This document shows positions 34,037-43,916 of a stretch of 64,000 bases of DNA, one piece after another (position 1 is the first letter of the stretch; the number at the start of each line of letters is the position of its first letter). The DNA lies in assembly GCA_001574975.1 (NCBI GenBank), contig KQ965817.1, positions 32,401 through 96,400 on the forward strand, read 5' to 3'. The translations under genes were made by a program, and so were the position numbers. The notes beneath the pieces were generated by a model. The model had not been told where the DNA came from and made no database searches. It worked only from the letters and a program-made list of their open reading frames with translations. The DNA comes from Gonapodya prolifera JEL478. Lineage: Eukaryota > Monoblepharomycota > Monoblepharidomycetes > Monoblepharidales > Gonapodyaceae.

Positions 34037-34787
34037 TTATCTTGGTTTACTGTGGTCTTTTTGCCACAGTTCAACACATTGTTCCACAGTGGGGGATCTG
34101 GCATAAACAAATGACAGCATGTAGGAAGCCCAGCCCTGGCGCTGGTGGTTAGCAAGGTACTGAGGGCTATAGAGATCACGTGCATAGTGATTGTTGTTGT
34201 ACTGCCAAGCCAGATCTGCATCCCAACCTGCGAAGTCATCATGGGGGGTCAAAACCAGTTGTTCCTGTTTGCTGATTCCATCAACAAGTGCATCAAGCAT
34301 GATCTCTGTTATGCAATTTGGTACTTTTAGTCCTGTGAACAGGTGATAGCTGCAGGCAGCAACAGCTGTGTCCAAGATGCCAGGTGTTGCAATTGGATGA
34401 AGGGTGGTCAGGTAGGCTGCTTGGCTCAGATGCTTCTGAATGGCACCTTCCTGCTCCTCTTTCTCCATGCTTCCATCTTGGTACCTCACAAGTCTCTTCC
34501 CTTTACCTCCCAGTGCTGTGAATTGGCAGTATCATCAATGGGAACAAGTGCATTGTCATTCATGCAAAGGGGTTGGTGAAATCTGAGCTGAATGCTACAC
34601 AACCTAGGTGAGCTGCACAAGCCTGTAAACTGCAGGAATGTGTATATATAATCAGATGTACATAGCAAGACGTAATGTGCATAGAACTCACCTGCAGGAA
34701 CNNNNNNNNNNNNNNNNNNNNNNNNNNNNNNNNNTGCACATCTAAACCCGCGGCCACAGTAGTGGCACAGCAGCTAATACCCAACAC
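34037..34787 (-). pseudogene. Element-encoded protein fragment, paralogue of 26607-26815
   Basis: The minus strand reads MLGISCCATTVAAGLDV, an N gap, FLQ, then an intron-like GTGAGT...CTGCAG, then TGLCSSPRLCSIQLRFHQPL and, after a frame change near 34485, a 150-residue open segment to 34037. The first part aligns with the plus-strand segment at 26607-26815 in island 1, including the intron position. Function unknown. Confidence 0.4.
34702..34734. other. Run of 33 undetermined bases (N)
   Basis: Thirty-three consecutive Ns interrupt the paralogous segment. In the sister copy at 26607-26815 the same flanks, TGTGCA and GTTCCTGCAGGTGAG, are separated by exactly 33 bases. Confidence 0.95.
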
Positions 34788-37700
34788 TCATACTACACTA
34801 TATACTCCATGTTAGTGGATGTCAGTGTGACACTGAAGAGGTCAAGCCAAAATGCCATGCTCTTTTTGGTGAATGTGATGCAAAGGTCACCCTGCTTCTC
34901 AGTTATCAAGCATTGCCTGCAAATGTGCACCACCCAATGTTCAACTGTACTCCATGTCAAAATTGTCCCACAAGGAATACAGGGCCCTTTTTCATGGTCC
35001 TCTTGATCCTTGTACCTTCCAAATTGACAACTGTTTTTCAATGGGCTTTGCTCTCACATGTGTTTTCCATTCTCCCCTTCCCCCTCTCCCACACCCCCAT
35101 GTCCCCATGCTAGCCAAAATTGAGGAGGAGAGGAGAGCAATGTGTTGGGGATGATACTGCAGACTGCAAGTGGGTGTCCACTGTCCTGTAAGTTTTCAGT
35201 ATGACAGGACATTGCAAAATGATGTTGCTAATTCAAAACTCTCTCTTGGTAGAGGAACAGTTGTAGCTGGCAGTTTGGCACTTCTCTTTAACCCTGGTGT
35301 GTTAGTCATGCTGTCCTGTACTTGTGCCACAATGTTATTTGGTAATCTACAAACTTCCATCTGTTTGGCTTCACTCCCACTTCAATGTTTGAATTCTCTT
35401 TTCTACTGGCGGCCTCAATATCACATTACTGGGTGCTGTTAGTATTTGCATGTTTTCCTTGAGGGAACAGAAATCAATATTCACCAATTCTATGCTTTGC
35501 TTCTTCTTTAGTATGTCCTAGCTAGCACTCCATCCTGGCAACCTGGGAGCCCCTGTACTCAACAGTCATTGCATGGTTATGGGAACTGGGGAGCTGCACA
35601 TTTCCTGGTTGGCGGCATGGCCAAATGGTACACTACTTCATGGGTGGTTGGTAGTGATGTGTCATTAGGAAGGATGTTCACATGGTACTAATGCACATGT
35701 ACTACTTTGGTGGCATGGACCAGGCAAGCCATGCTTGGTGCATGGAAGATCAACTGAAGTGAGTTGATCCTGTGAACGTAGTTCTCAATGCATCAAATGT
35801 TGAATCTCACTTGTTTGTGCCCTGTTCCCTTCACCAACTTATGCAGGTGGATGGCCTTCTTGTGGTGTCTTCTGGGCAATGTCTGACTCAACAATGTTTG
35901 TGTCAGGCGGCTAATGGTCCACCTTCACTGTGGCCACTATTTTGAAAGTGTCAGGTGCCAAATGGTGTGATGTAGTTTGTATCTAGTTTCTTACTTGAGA
36001 GAAACAGAAAGCAATACCCAATGAATTTGAAGGATAAATTTATCAATTTTCATGCCTGAGTGATGTTGTCTGTCAAACAGATACTTAATTTTGAATGTTA
36101 CATAAAGATATACCAAAATTCCAGAATAGACAAGTTTTAGAATAGAAACGCTTTCAGATGGCCAAGGTGCCACCCAACAAGGACTCCAGCACAGGGCAGG
36201 GTTTCCATGCTGCCTCCCCAAAACATATATTGGAGACATTCATGCAACATGGAGGGGACAGTCCAAAGAGACATTCTAAGAAGGAAACTAGATTTGATGT
36301 TGAAAGGTGGTCTGTCAAAGCCTAGTAGGACTAGAATCATTGTTACATCATGTCAAATGAAAAACTTGAGACTGTTTTGTAGCAACATTCAAGAGAAGCT
36401 CTTACATTCCACAAACTCCAAGGACTCACACCCCAAGTGTTCAATAAAGGACAAGAGCCATGGTTCTCTCTCATCTTGGCATGGATCAGGTCTCCCAAAA
36501 CATATCCCAGACTGCCCAAACACCTCCCATAGCTGCCTTGAAATCATACCAAGATCTTTCCACTCAATGATAACCTTGCTCCTGTCTTTGTTAAGCAATT
36601 GAAGCATGCATGCAGTTCTTTTCCATAACGTGTTACAACTCAGAATGGTTGCATGCTGATAAATGAGGTGATGCCATAAGCAATGTTGTTAATAAATATT
36701 AAATGAAGTTATAGCAGTTGCAATAATATCTCCACTAATAAGCTGTTCAATGGGTCCACTGTTGGTAGGGATTGGAAGAGAATCTTCACTGCCCTTCCCT
36801 GGCTGCTTTGAGTTGAGTTTTCTGAAAGGTTTTGGGTTCCAGCATGCCAATTGCTGTTCAGAATGTGGTGGTGAAGTTGTGACCTTTTTGGTTATGTTGA
36901 TCTGTGAAAGCTTGTTTCCATTGCTTTGCACAAGGCCCAAGGCTCAAGCCACACTGATCACCTTTGAGATATTGTCTAAAGCAAATCATTTCCTTTTGTG
37001 GCTCATTGTCTTCAAGTGTTGCACAAGAACTTCTCAAACAAGAGCATCAACTTCAGTGTTGGTGATATACTCCATCCTCTCCAACACATTTGCAACAACT
37101 TTAGGTGCTGCAATCTACCTTTGTCAAGAAGCTTCTAAATGAAGGCAGCTTGCAAACTGGTTGTTCTTTGTTTTGTGAGTAGAAGATGGATAAGCTCCAT
37201 TTGGTCTTCTTGTGAAAGCTTGAGTGACCACAGAAGCTCTATGTGACAGTCTAGGAGGCACTCCTACGCTGTACAGCAGATAGCAGAGCTGATAGAGCAT
37301 CTATACATGTTCCTCATGGAGCTGAATATCTGCACTGCTAGGGGAACATTATGAACTCTGCCTCCCACAGGATTGTTTGTGAAGTCTGCAAATGAAAATC
37401 TCTTGGAAAACCCCAATGTTGTTGTGATATGGAGTGCAACACTGCAGCTGAAGGCTTGTTGAGGAGTCTTCCTTTTCTTGCCAGTTTGTTGTGATTGGTT
37501 GTTTCTCAATGTCATGGGTGCACTTGCAAGGTATCTCTCTAGCAACCATTCTTCAGCTAGTGCAAGCTGAGCTATCAAAAGTCCAATCCACTAGGCATTG
37601 CATGTACATCCATCACCCTTTGCTTTTCCAATGGAGTGAGATTTGTGCAGTTGTGGAGGACTTGTGGAAGAATGCCAATGCTGACAGACTATCAGACAAG

Positions 37701-38277
37701 ACTGATGGTGTTGGTTCAATTGAAACATCCTTCCAGACAACTGTGAGAAGACCAATGAGAGTCTGAAGCTTGCAACTATCTGCCTTTTCCAGAACTTTGT
37801 GCAAGAAGACACCAAACTCCTTCCAATCCCTGTGCAAAATGCCTGTTCTGCTTCAGTTCCAGCACCATTCTGGCAATTTTTTTGCCATCACTTGCTTCAA
37901 GAGTTGCTTCACTTTTGTCAGAAGAGCACTGAGGGCTACCATGTGGATGGAGCGTGATACAAGCCAGATGGTGGTGCAGAGGTCAGTGGAGGAGACATGG
38001 AGAGCAATGGAATGATGGAGCTCTGTGCAAAGGGGTGGTGTAGGTTTATAGATGTGCAAGAGCGTGGGAGAGCTTTTGTGAAATGGACTTGAGATGATTG
38101 GCATTCGCAAGGGTGCAATGGATGCTATATTGAACCAATTCTGCTGCAGCAGCAGAGAATGGTATTGGTGGTATTTTAACCTCCTGTTCTTCATGATACG
38201 GGATATCTTTGATGTGTTCCTGTTCAAGGAACTTGTGTTCCATGCACTCCTGGGACGTTATAATAATTTAAAGCTAT

Positions 38278-38731
38278 GAGTGAGTGAGTTAAAACTTGCC
38301 AACTCAGTAAGTCAAAACTCGCAAGTTGTGAGCAAGTTTGATTTAAATAGATTGAGTGAGTTGCAAGTTTGAATGTGTGCAACTTGTGAGTTGCTTGATC
38401 AAACTTGCCCAATTGTAACAACCCCAGCCCACATGGCTTCCAACACCAATGGCAGCACTGTGCAGCCATCTGCAACTCCTCCAACCCCTGAGGAGGGTTG
38501 GGTACCCACCCAGCGCACTGTGTCAATCAGGAGGAAAGAATCATGGGTTTTCAGCCACAGACACTTTGAAAAACAGGAGTGGGGATCACGGAAATGGGCA
38601 GTCTGCCTTCAAGTGGGAGAGAACAGATGCAAGGGGCAATGTGGGTTTGTCAGAGCCTTTTTATGGCATGAATCGCACTAATTTTTGTGGCTAGATACGA
38701 CATGACAAATAACAACTCAACCTCAACACTA
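38278..38731. mobile_element. hAT-like fragment with subterminal repeats and a BED-finger-like frame
   Basis: 38278-38410 is dense in ACTTGC, GAGTT and GCAAGTT motifs typical of hAT subterminal regions. 38433-38681 on the plus strand encodes MASNTNGSTVQPSATPPTPE, then VSIRRKESWVFSHRHFEKQE and KWAVCLQV, which could be a degenerate BED-type DNA-binding N-terminus. The segment ends with CTCAACACTA at 38722-38731, whose reverse complement TAGTGTTGAG matches the start of the other hAT-like termini (75 and 38780). A truncated second hAT element is likely. Confidence 0.4.
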
Positions 38732-38779
38732 ATTGCCCACACCATTGCCTTTCACACGGACACTATCAAGGACCTGGAC

Positions 38780-38945
38780 TAGTGTTCCAACTCGTTGAGC
38801 CGAGCCAGGTACAAAAGTGGCTCGGCTCAGCTCTGACTGACAGAAGCCTGGTCTGGCTTGGACTCGGACTTGGAATCGTCTGGCTTGGCTTGGACTCAGA
38901 CTCGGACTCAATGGCCTGGCTTGGACTTGGACTTGGCTTGGTTTT
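38780..38945 (+). repeat. Left terminus of a hAT element with subterminal CTTGGACT repeats
   Basis: Starts TAGTGTTCCAACTCGTTGAG, then repeats CTTGGACT, CTCGGACT and GGCTTGG many times up to about 38945. The transposase frame at 38979-41375 lies immediately inside. No matching right terminus was found before 42 kb. Confidence 0.55.
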
Positions 38946-38978
38946 ATTGTATTATTATTCAAATAATAAATTTAAACT

Positions 38979-41375
38979 TCACAATTTTCTATTCCACCAC
39001 GATCTTAAACACATTACTTTCCTAATTGTCTCCACACTCATTGCCCCCCTCCTCTTCACCACCAACTCCCCGCCTCCTGAAAACTCCCGTTCCACTGCCA
39101 CACTTGATCCCAGGATGGTGAGGTAGTCCCATGCTACCCAACCAAGGCTTGGGTAGCAAGGCGCGTTTATCTATAGTGATGTGTTGGTGTGATAGAACAA
39201 AGTCAAGAACCAAAACAGCATCACTCACCTTCCACCACTCCAAGGGATCCACTGTGAAAGGCTGCACTCCCTCCGAAAGGTATTGGGACAGCTCGTTGCT
39301 GTCACCAACTCTTGTCCGCGTGGTCCCACTGTCCATCATATGCTGGAGGAACTCGTCCTCCAGTTCCATTGTTTCATCCTGCTGCCCCCTCCCTTCCTCT
39401 TCCAATGCCCCTCCCTCTCCCAAATACTCATGGAATACATCCGTGACCTGGTTCGTCGCCTGCTCCACCCACTCCTCCTCCCACTTGTGCCTCCTGAAGT
39501 ACAACATCTTGATACAGGGGACCAGCACTAATATAAAAGAACAACCAATGTTAGTACTAACAGTTTCTGACATTGACTACAGCAATCAATGCCTAAATTC
39601 AAAAAAACATGCAATTATGCACTTACCCATTCCGACCATGTAGCATGCACTGTCCCAAGCTGCGCAGTAATCCCGCAGCTTCCCAAATGCTGTGTCCCTT
39701 GCTTCCTGCGTTGAGTTATTGGTGAACAATTCCAGCTTGTCCATTAGGAAGTTGAAGATGGGGATGACAGACCCCAATGTTGGTCACTTGGCAGTGGAAA
39801 CATGGTTGGTTGCAGTTGAGAAAGGTGATAACAGAATAAAAACAAGTGGTAAAAAGTAGTAATCAACCAAAAAGAGACTCTGGACTGATCACGCAACTCA
39901 CCTTGAGTAGGTCCACCACATTGCTCAACAGTTCCCACTCGTCCTCCAAGATCCTGAATCGCATGAGTCCCGCATCTGCACTGACGATGCTCCTGAGGGC
40001 CTGGGACCAGTCGATTCAATGTCAATGTGTTCACGTTGAAGAAAAGGAGGCTGTGGTCAGGCTCAAATGCTCATTAAACAACCACCCCGAAACCAAACTC
40101 ACCTCTTTCAATTTTAATGCCCTTTCTACCATTGCATAGGTTGAATTCCATTGTATCCGCATGTCCCAAATTAATTCCAGGCAAGGAATCCCCTTGACAT
40201 TGCAGTATCCTGCAAGCCGTTGGCGGCGCTGCAGTGCGGCTCGGATTGCATTCACAAGACCTTGCAACTGCAAAATGTATTTTGTAGAGCGTACTTGCAA
40301 TAAAACACAGTCAAATCACTTACCTTTGCAATCGCACCAACCCCTGCCATATCCACTCCATTCAAGTCCCCATTTGCTGATTCCCATGTAGACCCACCAC
40401 CAAATGTTTTGATTGCTGCTTGTGCTGCATTATTGATGGCGTGGGCAACACATATTATGTGGTTCTCCATTGCAAACTTGAGGTCCTTCTTGGTGCAAGC
40501 CTTTAGCAAGGCCTGCGCCATTGTCTTGTTGTTGGTGGTGCCATCAGTGGTAATACCAAGGAACTAAAGCCACATTAGATTGCATTGTGATGTCAAAAAT
40601 ATACTAAAATCACTCACCTTTGACAAGACCCCCATCCTGTCTATTGCATCCATCAACGCCTCTGCGAGCTGCTCTCCAGTGTGTGATCCTTCTAGACTCA
40701 CAAAGTCAAGAAGGACTCCTTGAAGAATCCATTGCACATCAATCCAGTGTACAGTGATGCCGATGAAGGGGTGTCCATTTGGCAAAGTCCATCCATCCAG
40801 GGTGAGCAACACCTGGGACTTGTTCTCCTATATGTAGTATTAGCAATTGATAACAAAAACAAATAAACTAAACTCAAAATGCCACTCACCTCCAACTCAG
40901 TCCTTAATCGGGACGATTCACCCTCAAATCGTTGGTCCACATCCTCCCTGATTGTGTCCACAGAGGGGGGGATGGCGCGCGAGTTGATGCTGGAGAGGAG
41001 GTTGCAGAAATGGGGGTTCTCAACAACTCAGAAGGATTGGTCATCACACACAATCCATCTGAGCAGCCCCTCCCGAAATCTGGCTTGGTGTAAACCACCC
41101 TGAAAATGCACCAACAATTAATGTAATGGATAAAGCAATGCAATAAAACTCACCCTTCCCCATCCTTGAGCTGCATCTGCCCCAATAATGGGGGCAAATG
41201 CATCTGAGATACGGAGCTGCATAGGGGTCGAACTGAACCTGGCCTGGTCCACCCCTTTTCTCCAACGCAACAGACAACAATATTGGCAAGACTCAGAAGT
41301 GAGTGCTTGAAGCACTTGATTCGAGTACATGGAAAATCTATGTGTAGCAGGGTCCCTCATCTTTATCCTATGCAT
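38979..41375 (-). pseudogene. hAT-family transposase, multi-exon, decayed
   Basis: Minus-strand exons read a typical hAT transposase in order. Near the N-terminus SESCQYCCLL may be a BED-type finger. The RNaseH-like core follows: PPSVDTIREDVDQRF, then QVLLTLDGWTLPNGHPFIGI with the first catalytic Asp, FLGITTDGTTNNKTMAQALL with the second, and ENHIICVAHAINNAAQ with the conserved Cys/His-Ala-x-Asn region. LELIWDMRIQWNSTYAMVER gives the R-W-N-S-T signature. The C-terminal dimerisation region is YLSEGVQPFTVDPLEWWK, then WDYLTILGSSVAVEREFSGG and a tail to TGA at 38979-38981. Introns separate most blocks (GTGAGT or GTAAGT donors). An in-frame TGA at 41028-41030 interrupts DDQSF*VVENPHF, so this copy is probably inactive. 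Confidence 0.75.
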
Positions 41376-41779
41376 CTTGTTGTTTGTTCAGAGATTAATC
41401 ACTGCCCCATGCCTCATCTCCACACCTTTATGGAAAGGGAGTGGTGGACATGCATATGGGCGCGTGCCACAATAGACCAGTTGTGCAGTTGGATCAATAT
41501 GTAGCTTGTGCACTTTGCAATCAAGCAAAGCCTGTGCCACAATGTGTTCTTTTAGTGCCTCGGAGTCCATGTCATGCATGTGATCTGCTTGCTTGCTTGC
41601 TCTGATGTTGATGCTTTTCTACCTGGATATTTATATTCATTGTTTTTGTGTACATCAAAATAACTCCAAGATGCAGCAGAACTCTCGTGCTCGGAGCAGA
41701 TTAGATTTGTTTATAAGTCAAATCCCCATCCCCTATTTGTTGCCTTTTTGAGAATTTTATCATATACTTCTGAGCAATA
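41376..41779. other. AT-rich spacer at the right edge of island 2
   Basis: No gene. A (GCTT)n-like tract lies at 41590-41605. The right terminus of the hAT element should be here, but none of the expected TGGAACACTA sequence is visible. Confidence 0.35.
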
Positions 41780-42270
41780 GTGGCAGCATGTGCGAAGGGA
41801 CAAACAGAAGTTGTCCAATATCTCGCTGGACATGTTCAGCGTGAATTCTTTGATGAATCAAACCAAAATGGATACACTGCCCTCAGTAGTGTGATTTTCC
41901 ATGGCCACCCTGATGTTGTCAGATTCCTTTTGAACACATGTGATGTGTCAGTTTACAGTGATCATCTCATTGATGCTGGATATGGTGGTAACACTGAGGT
42001 TTTTGACACTCTTTGGGCCCTTGGTGGTGGAATTGAAACAACCGGATCAACAACAACACACCGTTATTGGCTGCCATTGCCAGTGGTCATCTTGAAGTTG
42101 CTCAGCGTATTATTGATTGCGGAGCAAACATACACACTCATAATGAGCTTGCATTAAAAGTTGCGAGTGGTTGTGAAGCAAGATTTCTGCTGGAAAGATT
42201 CTGTTTCCAAAGTTATAGAGTACTTGGAGTCAAGACTTATTGTGTAATATTGTTTGATTGTTTGTTCTGA
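41780..42270 (+). pseudogene. Ankyrin-repeat gene fragment with a frameshift
   Basis: The first frame reads AACAKGQTEVVQYLAGHV, NGYTALSSVIFHGHPDVVRF and LLNTCDVSV, two ankyrin repeats. Near 42057 the protein-like sequence moves to the next frame and gives NTPLLAAIASGHLEVAQRII with DCGANIHTHNELALKVASG, a textbook repeat. One base of insertion or deletion accounts for the change. Neither an intact start nor a C-terminus is present. It lies just right of the transposon island. Confidence 0.6.
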
Positions 42271-42530
42271 ATAATTGTTACACAAAATGGTACCCATACA
42301 TATCGGCAAGGAGCAATGCTTGACGCGCAATGACCAGCTAGCTCGTCGCCATATTTGGAACTTGTATTACACATTGACGATTACACTTTCGACGCCGATC
42401 TAATGATGGCCAAGTTGCAATACTGAGTTGTTGCGCTTTTTAATTTCAACCGAAGCATCGTAAAACCACTGGAAAACTTCACGGAAACTTCACGGAAACA
42501 TCACAGATTGAGCCCCATAATTTTATTTAT
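42271..42530. other. Intergenic spacer
   Basis: AT-rich with TTTATTTATTTATTT near 42523-42537 next to the stop codon of the minus-strand gene. No gene seen. Confidence 0.4.
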
Positions 42531-43264
42531 TTATTTTTCATTGGAAGCTGATTGCATTTTAATTTCTGGAAATGTTACCCCACAAGCCTTCATTCCAATC
42601 CTTGCGCTGATTCCGAATTTCCCGTCAGCAGTGACAGGCTTCCAAATCCAATTATGGCATCCTCTCTGAATGATTCGTGCATACTTGTCATACTGCCATG
42701 GCCATACTCTTGGATATGGATGGGTTTTGAGGACGCGAAACTCTGCTTCGTCAAAAACAGGAACGTCCGGGATATATCCAGCTTCGAATTCCTCAATTTG
42801 GTCCTGATGGACTTCGTCAATGATCTTTCTGATGTTGCAGTATTCGAAAAGCCACTTCATCTGACACATTCGCCTTACAATTGAATCCAGGTCACCTTTG
42901 CCAGTGGTAATGTACTTAGCACAAAGACCACTGTCGGATCGAAGTTCGAGTCCGGCCTGTTTGAGAACAAACTCCAACAGTCTTCTGCGAAGAGGTGACA
43001 TTCGTTCTCGTCTTCAATCATATTGGCACCTTCGCAATTAACACAGCAGCATTCTCCACAGACCGAGCAAAATTGAGCGAGTTCGTTGGATGTGTCAATG
43101 CTGACCGAACATGACATACATACAGACACTTCGACCAAGTGTTGAGGGGTGAATTTGTCCACTATGGACACAGACTTGTGTGCTTTATGACGTCGCCTTT
43201 TGAAAGGCCTAGCTGTTTTGGCTGTTTTGGGTTGCGCTGGGAGAGAGTTTGTTTTGGCAGACAT
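42531..43264 (-). CDS. Uncharacterised protein with a Cys-rich zinc-binding-like cluster, frame break inside
   Basis: From ATG 43264 the minus strand reads a basic N-terminus (ARPFKRRRHKAHKSVSIVD), then VCMSCSVSIDTS and FCSVCGECCCVNCEG, a cluster of paired cysteines likely to bind zinc. Near 43005 the protein-like sequence passes to the next frame: RRRLLEFVLKQAGLELRSDS, LDSIVRRMCQMKWLFEYCNI and PYPRVWPWQYDKYARIIQ, to the TAA at 42531. One missing or extra base would join the two parts into a protein of about 245 residues. The basic stretch suggests a nuclear or nucleic-acid role. Family not recognised. Confidence 0.5.
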
Positions 43265-43531
43265 GAGGACTAGGTGATGACAAAAAAAAAAGTTGTGAAC
43301 AAAACACCACAATCCTCCAACAAATGATCGCAAACAGGTGATCTCCAAGAAAAATTGCTCACTGCTGAATCTGCCACCCATAGCCGATCACAATCAGATC
43401 AAATCAGATCTGCAGAAGATCCTCAAATCATAACCATAAACGCCAACCCCACAAACTAATATTTGAATAGAGTATAAAGAAACCAGTCATCTGACCCATA
43501 CTGATTATCGAGGAGCACCGCCACTTTTTAA

Positions 43532-43837
43532 TTAATTTACTTGCAATGACAAACAAGTTGGACAATCAACACTGAGTTTCAAAAGTTCTTGGATAACATT
43601 TGTTTGCTCACCAATAGTTCCTGCCAACTGGAGCACAAACTTGCTTCCCTCTTCGCTGTTTATTTCATTCAACTCTCCCCCTGATAACGTTTGCTTGCTG
43701 TCCTCTTCCGCAGAAATAGTGCCATCGCAAATTTCGTTCCTGAATTTCTGAATACTCTGAAGCTGACCAGTTCCAATAAATGGCTTTGAGCTGGTTGGTA
43801 TAGATTCAAGAATCGAATTCATGCTGGTAGGTTGCAT
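43532..43837 (-). CDS. Hypothetical small protein
   Basis: A 101-codon minus-strand frame opens with MQPTSMNSILESIPTSSKPF and contains GELNEINSEEGSKFVLQLAG, ending CPTCLSLQVN. It is acidic and helical in character, with one CxxC. No homologue is recognised, and it could be an exon of a neighbouring minus-strand gene or chance. Confidence 0.3.
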   Translation of the reverse strand: MQPTSMNSILESIPTSSKPFIGTGQLQSIQKFRNEICDGTISAEEDSKQTLSGGELNEINSEEGSKFVLQLAGTIGEQTNVIQELLKLSVDCPTCLSLQVN

Positions 43838-43916
43838 TGTTGGGTATCAAGTCGTCGATTTAAAAGTAAGCATATTAGAAAACCTTTCGGTGCACCTTCC
43901 TCTTGCCCAACCCAAC

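Larger units (their letters stand above)
33540..38270. mobile_element. AT-rich transposon-derived island 2, left part
   Basis: A long AT-rich stretch with protein-like fragments mostly on the minus strand and no complete gene. Examples are 33578-33850 (GTKALTRGSKLMWVACKEDG), 34037-34489 (a 150-residue open segment with ATPGILDTAVAACSYHLFTG and WQYNNNHYARDLYSPQYLAN), 34560-34787 (paralogue of 26607-26815), 36137-36607 (KVIIEWKDLGMISRQLWEVF) and 37264-37837 (KEFGVFLHKVLEKADSCKLQ). The order and spacing suggest one or more multi-exon element genes in decay. The encoded family is not recognised. Confidence 0.45.

Noticed and set aside
20079-41030. Idea that TGA is recoded as a sense codon, because two genes have in-frame TGA
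   Set aside because: Many intact genes here end in TGA at the expected C-terminus (SDR at 15663, ODAD4-like at 17736, Smr gene at 17684), so the standard code applies.
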